A stretch of DNA of 64,000 bases from Pseudomonas nitroreducens (lineage in GTDB: Bacteria; Pseudomonadota; Gammaproteobacteria; Pseudomonadales; Pseudomonadaceae). This document shows positions 1-9,006 of the stretch, piece after piece. How positions within the stretch are numbered: position 1 is the first letter of the stretch; each line of letters begins with the position of its first letter. The notes beneath the pieces were generated by a model that saw nothing but the letters and a program-made list of their open reading frames with translations, did no database searches and was not told the DNA's origin. The stretch lies in NCBI RefSeq assembly GCF_024170165.1, contig NZ_JALJXP010000003.1, positions 419,955 to 483,954 on the forward strand. The letters are read 5' to 3'. Both the position numbers and the translations under genes were made by a program.

Positions 1-1
1 C

Positions 2-361
2 ACTCCCCTTTTGCCCGACCCGCTGCCCGCCGGTTCACCGTTGGAGCCGCTGCTGGCCTGGCTGGAGGACAACTACGCGCAACCCTTCGACCTCGCCAGC
101 CTGGCGCAACGCGTGCACTGTTCCACGCGCACGCTGTTGCGGCGCTTCCGTGAGCAGGTGGGTATGTCGCCGAACGATTACGTGCAGCGCCTGCGCATCG
201 CTTCGGCACAGGAGGCACTGGGCGATCCGGGGCGTTCGCTGGAACGCATCGCCAGCGATGTCGGCTATGCCGACCGGGCGAGTTTTGCGCGCTTGTTCAA
301 GCAGGTGTGCGGGGAGACGCCGGGGGCTTTCCGGCAGCGGCTGATGGGGCGGCAGGCTTAA
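2..361 (+). CDS. AraC/GlxA-type transcriptional regulator, C-terminal part (5' cut by window edge)
   Basis: The reading frame is open to the left edge, so only about 119 C-terminal residues are visible. They form a complete AraC-type double helix-turn-helix. The first helix pair lies in the LASLAQRVHCSTRTLLRRF segment and the second in the IASDVGYADRASFARLFK segment, followed by the family's usual GETPGAFRQ tail. The spacing fits GlxA-like members, which carry a DJ-1/amidotransferase-like sensor domain at the N-terminus. That half is not in the window, so the effector and targets cannot be inferred. The gene converges on pcs across a perfect 13 bp palindrome. Confidence 0.85.
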   Translation, partial: TPLLPDPLPAGSPLEPLLAWLEDNYAQPFDLASLAQRVHCSTRTLLRRFREQVGMSPNDYVQRLRIASAQEALGDPGRSLERIASDVGYADRASFARLFKQVCGETPGAFRQRLMGRQA

Positions 362-384
362 CGCCAGCCAGAGGATGGGATTGC

Positions 385-412
385 CGCAGGAGCGAGCTTG
401 CTCGCTCCTGCG
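385..412. repeat. REP-like perfect palindrome between convergent genes
   Basis: A 13 bp perfect stem with a 2-base TT loop (arms 385-397 and 400-412). The core GGAGCGAGC / GCTCGCTCC is shared by the REP-like family found elsewhere in the window. It sits between the stop codons of the AraC-type gene and pcs and could act as a bidirectional transcript end, although there is no T-run. Confidence 0.7.
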
Positions 413-419
413 AAGAGCC

Positions 420-1136
420 TTAGTTGAACCACTCCATCGCCGTGCGCCACACGCAGACGCCGACGAAGTAGGCCGACGCCACGAACCACAGGCCGAGCAG
501 CCAGGGTTGATCCACCGGGTGCTGGAGGATCAGCAGCGCGCTGCTGAGCATCCAGATGAAGGTCACGGCGATGTTCAGCGGCATGAACTGGCGTACGCGG
601 AAGGGGTGCAGGAACTTCATGCGGGTGAGGGTCAGCGCGGCCAGCACCAGCACGGTGACGAAGCTCACCCAGGGGTTCAGGTCGAGCACGAAGAAATACA
701 CCGCCACCACATTCCACGCGGCCGGGAAGCCGACGAAGTAGTTGTCCTGGCTCTTCATGTTGACGTTGCAGAAGCAGAACAGCGAGGACACCAGGATCAC
801 TCCCACCGCCAGCAGCTCGGTGTGCTCCGGCAGCGGCACGTAACGGTAGATGAAGATCGCCGGGATGAAGACGTAGGTCAGGTAGTCGATCACCAGGTCC
901 AGGGTCGAGCCATCGAAGTGCGGCAGCACTGCCTTGACGTCGAACTTGCGCGCCAGGGTGCCGTCCAGGCCGTCCACCAGCAAGGCCGCCCCCAGCCACA
1001 GCAGGCAGGCCTGAGGCTTGTTGTCGACCAGCGCGAGGAGCGCAAGCAGCGCGAGGATTACACCGCTGGAGGTCACCGCGTGGGCGCCCCAGGCCTTGGC
1101 TTTGCTGAGGTTCAATGGCGATAGGATCAGGTTCAC
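420..1136 (-). CDS. pcs: Phosphatidylcholine synthase
   Basis: Predicted inner-membrane CDP-alcohol phosphatidyltransferase that condenses CDP-diacylglycerol with choline to give phosphatidylcholine in one step. The signature is visible as DG-x2-AR-x12-G-x3-D-x3-D (DGTLAR, then FDGSTLDLVID), the spacing seen in Pcs enzymes. Several hydrophobic segments cover the rest. I chose the GTG at 1136 because AAGGAAGAGAG lies just upstream and the protein then starts VNLILSPLNLSKAKAWG and is 238 residues, the usual length. The same frame stays open upstream to 1316, which I regard as non-coding. Gene order aapJ..pcs matches P. aeruginosa PA3858-PA3857 as I recall it. Confidence 0.93.
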   Translation of the reverse strand: MNLILSPLNLSKAKAWGAHAVTSSGVILALLALLALVDNKPQACLLWLGAALLVDGLDGTLARKFDVKAVLPHFDGSTLDLVIDYLTYVFIPAIFIYRYVPLPEHTELLAVGVILVSSLFCFCNVNMKSQDNYFVGFPAAWNVVAVYFFVLDLNPWVSFVTVLVLAALTLTRMKFLHPFRVRQFMPLNIAVTFIWMLSSALLILQHPVDQPWLLGLWFVASAYFVGVCVWRTAMEWFN

Positions 1137-1537
1137 TTCGGCTCTCTTCCTTTGGACGGCGGATGCAGGGGAGCTACCTGAAACGGTAGTCCATCCCTGA
1201 CAAACCACTGCACATGGGAACACCGATCCGACGGCCGAGTTCAGCCGGTTTGTCGAGAGTCGCACCTTGCTGCGGTGGAGCCGCCAGCATACGCCGTTGC
1301 GGCGTGGGCTTGCCATCGGAGGGGATGAGCGTTGCAGATACGATTCTGTCTGCGTGCACGAGCTGCCCTCTCCCTAACCCTCTCCCTGAAGGGAGAGGGG
1401 ACTGTCCGTGCGAAGCGAAACTCACCCCCTCGCCGGAAAGATTCGAGCTATCAGGGCTCCCCCACTCTCCCCGCTCACACCGAACGGCTCCCTCTCCCTT
1501 CAGGGAGAGGGCTGGGGAGAGGGTTCCTGTTCCGAAG
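1137..1537. other. Intergenic region upstream of pcs, holding a MITE-like repeat
   Basis: About 400 bp without a credible gene between aapP and pcs, both read leftward. The aapP-proximal half is occupied by the CTCTCCC inverted-repeat element at 1366-1523. The rest must hold the pcs promoter, but I cannot point to a convincing -35/-10 pair. Confidence 0.6.
1366..1523. repeat. MITE-like element with about 34 bp CTCTCCC-family terminal inverted repeats
   Basis: The left arm (1366-1400) and right arm (1490-1523) are near-perfect reverse complements of one another. Each arm is itself a hairpin (CTCTCCCT-GA-AGGGAGAG). About 90 bp of unrelated sequence lies between the arms. A second arm pair occurs at 57586-57723 and solitary arms at 22555 and 23444. 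There is no open reading frame of interest inside. Confidence 0.75.
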
Positions 1538-2314
1538 TCAATGCAGGATCTGACTGAGGAACAGCTTGGTGCGGTCCGACTGGGGGTTGTCGAAGAACTG
1601 GTCCGGCGGCGCCTGCTCGACGATCTCGCCCTTGTCCATGAAGATCACCCGGTTCGCCACGGTGCGCGCAAAGCCCATCTCGTGGGTCACGCAGAGCATG
1701 GTCATGCCGCTCTGCGCCAGGCCGATCATGGTGTCGAGCACTTCCTTGACCATTTCCGGATCGAGCGCCGAGGTGGGTTCGTCGAACAGCATGATCTTCG
1801 GCTTCATGCACAGCGCGCGGGCGATCGCTACGCGCTGCTGCTGGCCGCCGGAGAGCTGGCCGGGGAACTTGTTGGCCTGCTCCGGAATGCGCACGCGCTC
1901 CAGGTAATGCATGGCGACTTCCTCGGCCTGGCGCTTGGGCATCTTGCGCACCCACATCGGCGCCAGGATGCAGTTCTGCAGCACGGTCAGGTGCGGGAAC
2001 AGATTGAAGTGCTGGAACACCATCCCGACTTCGCTGCGGATCGCCTCGATCTGCTTGAGGTCGTTGGTCAACTCGGTGCCGTCGACCACGATGCTGCCCT
2101 GCTGGTGTTCCTCCAGGCGGTTGATGCAGCGGATGGTCGTGGACTTGCCCGAGCCGGACGGCCCGCAGAGGACGATGCGCTCGCCCTGCTTGACCTCCAG
2201 GTTGATGTCCTTGAGCACGTGGAACTGGCCGTACCACTTGTTCACGCCCTTCATGGTGATCATCACATGATCGCCGACGGCCGGCTGTGCGGTCTTTTGG
2301 GTGGCTTCAGACAT
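1538..2314 (-). CDS. aapP: General L-amino acid ABC transporter ATP-binding protein
   Basis: Cytoplasmic ATPase of the AapJQMP uptake system, which drives import of polar L-amino acids (general amino-acid permease type). The 258-residue protein has Walker [10 protein letters not shown] at 51-59, Q-loop Gln101, ABC signature LSGGQ at 154-158, Walker B IMLFDEP at 174-180 and switch His211. It is the last gene of aapJ-Q-M-P and starts 12 bp after aapM. The family also includes GlnQ-like ATPases. The AapP name rests mainly on the adjacent large AapQ and AapM permeases. Confidence 0.92.
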   Translation of the reverse strand: MSEATQKTAQPAVGDHVMITMKGVNKWYGQFHVLKDINLEVKQGERIVLCGPSGSGKSTTIRCINRLEEHQQGSIVVDGTELTNDLKQIEAIRSEVGMVFQHFNLFPHLTVLQNCILAPMWVRKMPKRQAEEVAMHYLERVRIPEQANKFPGQLSGGQQQRVAIARALCMKPKIMLFDEPTSALDPEMVKEVLDTMIGLAQSGMTMLCVTHEMGFARTVANRVIFMDKGEIVEQAPPDQFFDNPQSDRTKLFLSQILH

Positions 2315-2326
2315 GACGATTCACTC

Positions 2327-3424
2327 CTAACGCTTGTGGCCGGTGTCCAGCTTGTGCTCCAGGTGCATGGAGTAGCGGGACATGCCGAAACAGAAGATCC
2401 AGTAGACGACCGCGGCGAACACATAGCCTTCGGTGGCCATGCCCAGCCAGGCCGGGTCCGCGGTGGCGCGCTTGATGCTGTTGAGGAAGTCGAACAGGCC
2501 GATGATGATCACCAGGCTGGTGTCCTTGAACAGCGCGATGAAGGTGTTGACGATGCCGGGGATGACCAGTTTGAGCGCCTGCGGCAGGATCACCAGGCCC
2601 ATGGTCCGCCAGTAGCCCAGGCCCATGGCGGCCGCGGCTTCGTACTGGCCCTTGGGAATGGCCTGCATGCCGCCGCGAACCACTTCGGCGATATAGGCAG
2701 CCTCGAACAGCACCACCATCACCATCGCCCGCAGCAGCTTGTCCAGGTTCATCCCCTCGGGCAGGAACAGCGGCAGCATCACCGAGGACATGAACAGCAC
2801 GGTGATCAGCGGCACGCCGCGCCAGAACTCGATGGTGGTGACGCAGATGACCTTGATCGCCGGCATCTTCGAACGCCGCCCGAGCGCCAGCAGGATGCCC
2901 AGCGGCATCGCCCCGCAGATGCCGACCGCGGCGATCACCACGGTGAGCATCAGCCCGCCCCAGGCGCTGGTCGGCACGCTTTCCAGGCCGAGGAAACCAC
3001 CGTGCAGCAGCCAGTAGGCCACGATCGGCAGCGCCACGAGGAAGCCCAGGCCGTACTTCACCTTGTAGGCGAAGCGCTTGAGGAACAGCGGCGCCGCGCC
3101 GAACACCACGAACAGCACGGTGAGGTCCACCCGCCAGCGCAGTTCCTCGGGGTAGAAGCCGTACATGAACTGGCCGAAGCGCGAACCGATGAACACCCAG
3201 CAGGCGCCCTCGCGGGAGCAATCGGCACGGGTGGCGCCGGTCCAGTCGGCCTTGATGATCGCCCACTCCAGCAGCGGCGGCAGGATCAGCCAGACCAGGT
3301 AGAGGCCGACCAGCGTCAGCAGGGTGTTGAACCAGCTGGAGAACAGGTTGCCACGCAGCCAGGCGAGCACACCGACACTGCGCGCGGGCGGCGGCAGGTC
3401 GGGCTTGAAGGTATGAGTTGTCAT
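2327..3424 (-). CDS. aapM: General L-amino acid ABC transporter permease AapM
   Basis: Inner-membrane permease of 365 residues with multiple hydrophobic spans. The conserved EAA loop (VRGGMQAIPKGQYEAAAAMGLG, about residues 245-267) contacts the ATPase. It is longer than HisM/GlnP permeases because of the N-terminal extension with extra membrane spans and a Cys-containing periplasmic loop (near residues 70-75) typical of AapM. A GAGAGGA ribosome-binding site precedes ATG 3424. It lies 10 bp after aapQ and 12 bp before aapP, so the genes are co-transcribed. Confidence 0.9.
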   Translation of the reverse strand: MTTHTFKPDLPPPARSVGVLAWLRGNLFSSWFNTLLTLVGLYLVWLILPPLLEWAIIKADWTGATRADCSREGACWVFIGSRFGQFMYGFYPEELRWRVDLTVLFVVFGAAPLFLKRFAYKVKYGLGFLVALPIVAYWLLHGGFLGLESVPTSAWGGLMLTVVIAAVGICGAMPLGILLALGRRSKMPAIKVICVTTIEFWRGVPLITVLFMSSVMLPLFLPEGMNLDKLLRAMVMVVLFEAAYIAEVVRGGMQAIPKGQYEAAAAMGLGYWRTMGLVILPQALKLVIPGIVNTFIALFKDTSLVIIIGLFDFLNSIKRATADPAWLGMATEGYVFAAVVYWIFCFGMSRYSMHLEHKLDTGHKR

Positions 3425-3434
3425 GGCAGTCCTC

Positions 3435-4619
3435 TCACCGCTCGACCAGCGCGATGTGCTTGTTGTACCAGTTCATCAGCAGCGAAATGCTGATGCTGAT
3501 GGCCAGGTACACGCTCATGGTGATGGCCATGGTCTCGATGGCCTGGCCGGTCTGGTTGAGCACCGTGCCGGCGAACAGCGAGACCATGTCCGGGTAGCCG
3601 ATGGCGGCGGCCAGCGAGGAGTTCTTCGCCAGGTTCAGGTACTGGCTGGTGAGCGGCGGAATGATTACCCGCAGCGCCTGCGGGATGATCACCAGCCGCA
3701 GCGTCTGCCCCGGGCGCAGGCCCAGGGACCCGGCAGCCTCGGTCTGGCCGTGGCTGACCGCCTGGATGCCGGCGCGCACCGTCTCGCCGATGAAGGCGGC
3801 GGTGTAGACCGACAGCGCGAGCACGATGGACACCAGCTCCGGGATCACCACCCAGCCGCCGCGGAAGTTGAAGCCCTGCAGCACCGGCACGTCCCAGTGG
3901 AACGGCGCACCGGCCACCAGCGACACCAGGCCCGGTAGCACGATCAGCAACGCCAGGCCGCTGAGGAACACCGGGAAGGCCTTGCCGGTGGCATGGCGGC
4001 GGGCCTTGGCCCACTTCCAGATCACCGCCCAGCCGACGAGCGCCAGGATCACCGCGACGATGAACGGGCCGAGGCCGTCCGCGGCGAGCGGCGCAGGCAT
4101 CTGCAGGCCGCGGTTGTTGATGAAGAACAGGTCGCCGAAGCTGATGCTCTGCCGCGGGTTCGGCAGCGGGCCGAGCACCGCGAAGTACCAGAAGAAGATC
4201 TGCAGCAGCGGCGGGATATTGCGGAAGGTCTCGATGTACAGGGTCGCCAGCTTGCGGATCAGCCAGTTGGGCGACAGCCGCGCCACACCGAGGATGAAGC
4301 CCAGGATGGTGGCAAAGACGATGCCGATCACCGTGACCAGCAGCGTGTTCAGCAGGCCGACCATGAACACCCGTCCGTAGGTGTCGCTTTCGCTGTAGTC
4401 GATCAGGTGCTGGGAGATGCCGAAGCCGGCACTGTGGTCGAGGAAGCCGAAACCGGACTGGATGCCGCGGTGGGCGAGGTTGGTCTGGGTGTTGTCGAAG
4501 AGGAACCAGCCGACCGCCACGACGAAGATGACGGCGATGATCTGGAATGCCCAGCCGCGCACGACGGGATCGTTGAGCGATGCCCCCCGCGGACGCTGGG
4601 CCTTGACGGAATTCTGCAT
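3435..4619 (-). CDS. aapQ: General L-amino acid ABC transporter permease AapQ
   Basis: Partner permease of AapM, 394 residues, multispanning. The EAA loop near residues 280-300 reads ETVRAGIQAVSHGQTEAAGSLGL. The open frame extends to 4712. I place the start at ATG 4619 because GAGAGGG precedes it at good spacing and the protein then begins MQNSVKAQRPRG, whereas the upstream residues (RREASGRSRAW..) look like translated leader. The long first periplasmic loop is characteristic of AapQ compared with shorter histidine-type permeases. Confidence 0.9.
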   Translation of the reverse strand: MQNSVKAQRPRGASLNDPVVRGWAFQIIAVIFVVAVGWFLFDNTQTNLAHRGIQSGFGFLDHSAGFGISQHLIDYSESDTYGRVFMVGLLNTLLVTVIGIVFATILGFILGVARLSPNWLIRKLATLYIETFRNIPPLLQIFFWYFAVLGPLPNPRQSISFGDLFFINNRGLQMPAPLAADGLGPFIVAVILALVGWAVIWKWAKARRHATGKAFPVFLSGLALLIVLPGLVSLVAGAPFHWDVPVLQGFNFRGGWVVIPELVSIVLALSVYTAAFIGETVRAGIQAVSHGQTEAAGSLGLRPGQTLRLVIIPQALRVIIPPLTSQYLNLAKNSSLAAAIGYPDMVSLFAGTVLNQTGQAIETMAITMSVYLAISISISLLMNWYNKHIALVER

Positions 4620-4735
4620 GTAAGCCCTCTCGGAAGCACGCCAGGCGACCACGGGCCAAGCCCGCGACCGCCCGGAGGCTTCACGTCGTTCGAAACACTC
4701 CGGCGCCCACACTCCGGGCGCCGGAACGGGTCAGG

Positions 4736-5764
4736 TCAGCGCACCGGCGGTGCGTACTGCAGACCACCCTTGTTCCACTGGGCGTTGAGGCCACGCTTGA
4801 TCTTCAGGTCGCTGGCGTCGCCGACGTTGCGATCGAAGATCTCGCCGTAGTTACCCACTTGCTTGACGATCTGTACCGCCCAGTCCTTGGGCAGCTTGAG
4901 GTCCTTGCCATAGTCACCCTCGGCGCCGAGCAGACGCGCGACATCCGGGTTCTTGGTGCTCTTGGCCTGTTCCTCGACGTTCTTCGAGTTGATGCCCAGC
5001 TCCTCGGCGTTGAGCATCGCGAAGAGCGTCCAGCGGGCGATGTCGAACCACTCCTCGTCACCCTGGCGCACGGCCGGGCCGAGGGGCTCCTTGGAGATCA
5101 CCTCGGGCAGCACCACGTAGTCATCCGGCGCCGCCAGCTTGATGCGCTGGGCATAGAGCTGCGACTGGTCGGAGGTCAGCACGTCGCAACGGCCGGACTC
5201 CAGCGACTTGGCGCTCTCGTCGGAGGTGTCGTAGGTGATGGGGGTGTATTTGAGATTGTTGGAGCGGAAGTAGTCGGACAGGTTGAGCTCAGTGGTGGTG
5301 CCGGCCTGGATGCACACGGTGGCGCCGTCGAGTTCCTTGGCGCTGGAAACGCCGAGCTTCTTGTTCACCAGGAAGCCCTGGCCGTCGTAATAGGTCACGC
5401 CGACGAAGTTCAGGCCCATCGCGCTGTCGCGGGAGCTGGTCCAGGTGGTGTTGCGCGAGAGGATGTCGATCTCGCCGGACTGCAGCGCGGTGAAGCGCTC
5501 CTTGGCGGTCAGCGGGCTGTACTTGACCTTGCTCGCGTCGCCGAACACGGCCGCCGCCACGGCGCGGCAGACGTCCACGTCGATGCCCTTGTACTGGCCC
5601 TTGGCGTCGGCATACGAGAAGCCCGGAAGACCGTCACTGATACCGCACTGCACGTAGCCTTTCTTCTTCACAGCATCCAGGGTGGCGCCAGCGTGCGCGA
5701 GGCCACTGATGCCGAACACGGCGGCGGTGGTCAGCACTGCCAGGGTGGATTTCACCATCTTCAT
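4736..5764 (-). CDS. aapJ: Amino-acid ABC transporter periplasmic binding protein
   Basis: Secreted solute-binding protein, 342 residues, that captures L-amino acids for AapQMP. The signal peptide has a short basic N-end (MKMVK), a hydrophobic core and an AHA cleavage motif near residue 25. The mature protein starts GATLDAVKKKGYVQCG and carries the family-3 signature GIDVDVCRAVAAAVFGD. Start 5764 is preceded by GGAGA. ATG 5758 is a possible alternative. It is the promoter-proximal gene of the operon, with about 116 bp to aapQ. Confidence 0.92.
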   Translation of the reverse strand: MKMVKSTLAVLTTAAVFGISGLAHAGATLDAVKKKGYVQCGISDGLPGFSYADAKGQYKGIDVDVCRAVAAAVFGDASKVKYSPLTAKERFTALQSGEIDILSRNTTWTSSRDSAMGLNFVGVTYYDGQGFLVNKKLGVSSAKELDGATVCIQAGTTTELNLSDYFRSNNLKYTPITYDTSDESAKSLESGRCDVLTSDQSQLYAQRIKLAAPDDYVVLPEVISKEPLGPAVRQGDEEWFDIARWTLFAMLNAEELGINSKNVEEQAKSTKNPDVARLLGAEGDYGKDLKLPKDWAVQIVKQVGNYGEIFDRNVGDASDLKIKRGLNAQWNKGGLQYAPPVR

Positions 5765-6277
5765 CGATCTTCTCCGTTGCTTTTTTAGTGTTTTGGAGTC
5801 CCGGTTCCACCGCCGTACCCTCGTGAGGCACCAGCAAGACAACAAACGGGATGGAGACCTGAAGGTGAGTCTAGACGGCCTGCGAAAATTCCTTCGGCAA
5901 GCCGCGAACACACCTTCGAGCGCGCAGGTCTTGCGCGCTGGAACGGGTCATCAAGGGATCATTGCGTGAAGGCGAAGGCCCACCGCGCCGGCTGTTGACC
6001 GCAGCCGGCGCGGCGGGCCCTGAAGCAGCCCAAGGCTGTCGCGGCGCCACTTCCGGTACAGCTTTCCGGATGGGGTCGGTAGAGTGTTACCGGAAGTGGG
6101 GCCGCACAGCCTGACCGTAGTGGTAGCAAGGGACGTACCAGCCTAGGACCGTTCATGCAATTTCGTGCAGTCAAGTCCCACAACTTATGGCCATGCGACA
6201 TCTTCTTGCATCGCCCCTCCACCCTATCTCCCACGCGGCGCCCCTTCCTAGAGCGCCTGCCCCATCCTGGAGCCCCC
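5765..6277. promoter_or_regulatory. Divergent intergenic region between aapJ and the carboxylesterase gene
   Basis: 513 bp without a credible gene; it must contain both outward promoters. Two strong inverted repeats stand out. One is a 12 bp perfect stem at 5983-5994 / 6002-6013. The other is a 12 bp perfect repeat CCACTTCCGGTA / TACCGGAAGTGG at 6047-6058 and 6088-6099 with a 29-base spacer. The first resembles a transcript-end hairpin and the second could be an operator. I could not identify -35/-10 or sigma-54 elements with confidence. Confidence 0.5.
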
Positions 6278-6931
6278 ATGACCCAGCCCCTGATCCTCGA
6301 ACCCAGCCAGAGCGTCGACTCCTGCGTCATTTGGTTGCACGGCCTGGGCGCCGACCGTTACGACTTCGAGCCGGTAGCACAGATGCTGCAGCGCAGCTTC
6401 ACCTCGACGCGCTTCATCCTGCCCCAGGCACCGACCCGCCCGGTCACCGTGTTCAACGGCATGCCCGCGCCCAGCTGGTACGACATCCTCGCCATGGCTC
6501 CGGCCCGCGCCATCGACGACGCGCAACTGGAAGCCGCGGCCGACAGCGTGATCGCGCTGATCCAGGGGCAGATCGACCAGGGCGTCGCCGCCAGACGCAT
6601 CATCCTCGCCGGCTTCTCCCAGGGCGGCGCCGTGGTGCTGCACACCGGTTACCTGCGCTGGGACGGCGAACTGGGCGGGGTCATGGCCCTTTCCACCTAT
6701 GGCCCGACATTCAGTGACGACATGAAGCTGCCCGCTACAAAAAGACAACTGTCCGCCCTCTGCCTGCATGGCACTTTCGATGATGTGGTGACGCCGGCCA
6801 TGGGCCGCGCCGCCTACGACTTCCTGCAGGCCAACGAGGTGCCCGCCCAGTGGCGCACCTACCCGATGAGCCACGAAGTGAGCAACGAGGAACTTGGCGA
6901 TATCGGCGCCTGGCTGCGGGAGCGCCTGTGA
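6278..6931 (+). CDS. Carboxylesterase / acyl-protein thioesterase family alpha/beta hydrolase
   Basis: Cytosolic alpha/beta hydrolase of 217 residues resembling the phospholipase/carboxylesterase family II enzymes. The nucleophile elbow GFSQGG places Ser114, with a probable acid at Asp168 or Asp169 (GTFDDVVTP) and His199 (MSHEV). The oxyanion HGLG motif is near residue 21. ATG 6278 was chosen because the upstream in-frame residues are proline- and arginine-rich leader. It lies 31 bp before the acyl-CoA synthetase, as for PA3859-PA3860, so co-transcription is likely. The natural ester substrate is unknown. Confidence 0.9.
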   Translation: MTQPLILEPSQSVDSCVIWLHGLGADRYDFEPVAQMLQRSFTSTRFILPQAPTRPVTVFNGMPAPSWYDILAMAPARAIDDAQLEAAADSVIALIQGQIDQGVAARRIILAGFSQGGAVVLHTGYLRWDGELGGVMALSTYGPTFSDDMKLPATKRQLSALCLHGTFDDVVTPAMGRAAYDFLQANEVPAQWRTYPMSHEVSNEELGDIGAWLRERL

Positions 6932-6962
6932 TCCCCTGACCCTGCGGAGAACAAGAAGAAGC

Positions 6963-8855
6963 ATGAACGCCCCGATCAGCAGCCTGCGTGACGTCGAAGC
7001 CCTGGAACAGGTACCGCTGCAAGACCGCGACCTGCCACCCAACACCTACGAACTGCTGCGCCGCTCGGCCCGGCAGTTCGGCCCCTCCACTGCCCTGAGC
7101 TGCCTGTTGCAGGGCTCGGCAGCGGAGGAGCCGGTCAAGGTCAGCTATGCGGAGCTGTTCGCCCGCGTCACCCAGGCGGCGAATGCCTTCCACCGCCTGG
7201 GCGTGAGGCCGGGCAGCGCGGTGTCGTTCCTGCTTCCCAACCTGCCGCAGACCCATTACGTGATCTGGGGCGGCGAAGCAGCGGGGATCGTCAACGCGAT
7301 CAACCCGCTGCTCGACCCCGAGCACATCGCCGACCTGGTACGCGCCGCCGACTCGCGCGTGCTGGTGACGCTGGCGCCCTTCCCGGGTACGGACCTGTGG
7401 GACAAGGTCGCCGGCCTGCGCGAACACCTGCCGGAACTCAATGCCATCGTCACCGTCGACATCGCCAACCTGCTGCCCGAACCGCAGCGCTCGGCGATCA
7501 AGGCGGCCCGCGGCACGCTGCCCGAGGGTGTACTGGACTTCGACGAACTGCTCGACCAGTGCCCGGCGGACCAGCTGGAAAGCGGCCGGGTGATCGGCCC
7601 GGACGAAGTCGCTTCCTACTTCCACACCGGCGGCACCACCGGCACCCCCAAGCTCGCGCCGCACAGCCACTTCAATGAAGTGGCAATGGCCGAGATCATG
7701 GGCCTGAACTCCGACTACGACGGCCATGACGTGCTGCTCTGCGGCCTGCCGCTGTTCCACGTCAACGGTGTGATGGTCAGCGGTCTCGCGCCCTTCATGC
7801 GCGGCGGCGAGGTGCTGCTGGCCGGCCCGCAGGGCTACCGCAACCCGACGCTGATCCAGGACTTCTGGAAGCTGGTGGAGCGTTACAGGGTCACCAGCTT
7901 CAGCGGCGTGCCGACCATCTATGCCGCCCTGCTGCAGGTGCCCAGCGAAGGCCGTGATCTCTCCAGTCTGCGCTTCGCCCTGTGCGGCGCGGCGCCCATG
8001 CCGGTGGAGCTGATCCGCCAGTTCGAGGCGAAGACCGGGCTGAAGATCATCGAAGGCTACGGCATGACCGAAGGCACCTGCGGCACCAGCTGCAACCCGC
8101 GCGGCGGCGAGCGCCGGCCCGGCTCCATCGGCCTGCGCCTGCCCTACTGCGAGCTGAAGTCAGTGATCCTCGACGGCGACGGCCAGTACCTGCGCGACGC
8201 CGCCGTGGACGAGATCGGCAACATCTGCCTGCGCGGCCCCACCGTATTCAAGGGCTACCTGCAGGCCAGCAAGAACAGGGACATCTGGGTCGACGGCGAC
8301 TGGTTCAACACCGGCGACCTGGGCCGCATCGACGCCGACGGCTACATCTGGCTCACCGGCCGCAGCAAGGACCTGATCATCCGTGGCGGCCACAACATCG
8401 ACCCGCAGATGATCGAGGAAGCCCTGCACCGCCACCCCGCCGTGGCCATGGCCGCCGCCGTGGGCAAGCCGTGTCTGAAGGCCGGCGAGCTGCCGGTGGT
8501 GTACATCCAGCTCAAGCCGGGCATGCAGGCCAGTGAGGCGGAACTGCTGGAACACGCCGCCCGCCACGTGCCCGAGCGCGCGGCGGTACCCAAGGACGTC
8601 TGGCTGCTGGACGCCATCCCGGTCACCGCGGTGGGCAAGATCTTCAAGCCGGCGCTGCGTCTGGACGCCATTCGTCGCGTGTTCGAGGACGAAACCCGGC
8701 ACCTGTCCCCGGCCCCGCGCATCGAAGTGATCGCCGATGACCGCCATGGGCAGAAAGTCCGCCTGTTCGTCGGCGGCGTCGACCTAGACTCACGTGCCGC
8801 CCTGGCCGACCGCCTGGGCGGTTACGCGGTGCACGTGGAACTGCTGGAAAGCTGA
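6963..8855 (+). CDS. Acyl-CoA synthetase (AMP-binding, ANL superfamily)
   Basis: 630-residue adenylate-forming ligase expected to convert a carboxylic acid, ATP and CoA to the acyl-CoA. The P-loop HTGGTTGTPK is at 221-230. An A5-type YGMTEGT motif lies near residue 366, a GDWFNTGDLG motif near 443 and a hinge GRSKDLIIRGG after it. The catalytic lysine is in GKIFK, near residue 559. ATG 6963 follows GGAGAAC. Length and the C-terminal extension differ from FadD, and the chain-length preference cannot be told from sequence. It matches PA3860 in context. Confidence 0.9.
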   Translation: MNAPISSLRDVEALEQVPLQDRDLPPNTYELLRRSARQFGPSTALSCLLQGSAAEEPVKVSYAELFARVTQAANAFHRLGVRPGSAVSFLLPNLPQTHYVIWGGEAAGIVNAINPLLDPEHIADLVRAADSRVLVTLAPFPGTDLWDKVAGLREHLPELNAIVTVDIANLLPEPQRSAIKAARGTLPEGVLDFDELLDQCPADQLESGRVIGPDEVASYFHTGGTTGTPKLAPHSHFNEVAMAEIMGLNSDYDGHDVLLCGLPLFHVNGVMVSGLAPFMRGGEVLLAGPQGYRNPTLIQDFWKLVERYRVTSFSGVPTIYAALLQVPSEGRDLSSLRFALCGAAPMPVELIRQFEAKTGLKIIEGYGMTEGTCGTSCNPRGGERRPGSIGLRLPYCELKSVILDGDGQYLRDAAVDEIGNICLRGPTVFKGYLQASKNRDIWVDGDWFNTGDLGRIDADGYIWLTGRSKDLIIRGGHNIDPQMIEEALHRHPAVAMAAAVGKPCLKAGELPVVYIQLKPGMQASEAELLEHAARHVPERAAVPKDVWLLDAIPVTAVGKIFKPALRLDAIRRVFEDETRHLSPAPRIEVIADDRHGQKVRLFVGGVDLDSRAALADRLGGYAVHVELLES

Positions 8856-8861
8856 TGAAAC

Positions 8862-8888
8862 ACCCGGCCGACCGCCGGTCGGCCGGGT
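8862..8888 (+). terminator. Strong GC hairpin after the acyl-CoA synthetase gene
   Basis: Perfect 12 bp stem (8862-8873 / 8877-8888) with a 3-base loop, 7 bp after the stop codon. No T-run follows, so it may stabilise or end the transcript in a Rho-dependent way rather than act as a classical terminator. Confidence 0.5.
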
Positions 8889-9006
8889 CTGACCGCGAAT
8901 TGCCAGTAGTCAAATCTGACTAATACTGATGGCTCAATGTGCGAAGAGGACTACAGGGAGAGTCAGTCGTGCACATCATCAGTCATTCGCCGACGTCCGC
9001 TGCGCC

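Noticed and set aside
1214..3493. A 759-codon open frame antisense to aapP-aapM
   Set aside because: It crosses the repeat element and two well-supported genes. No domain is recognisable.
5765..5960. Sigma-54 promoter for aapJ
   Set aside because: I looked for TGGCAC-N5-TTGC on the minus strand and found no acceptable match.
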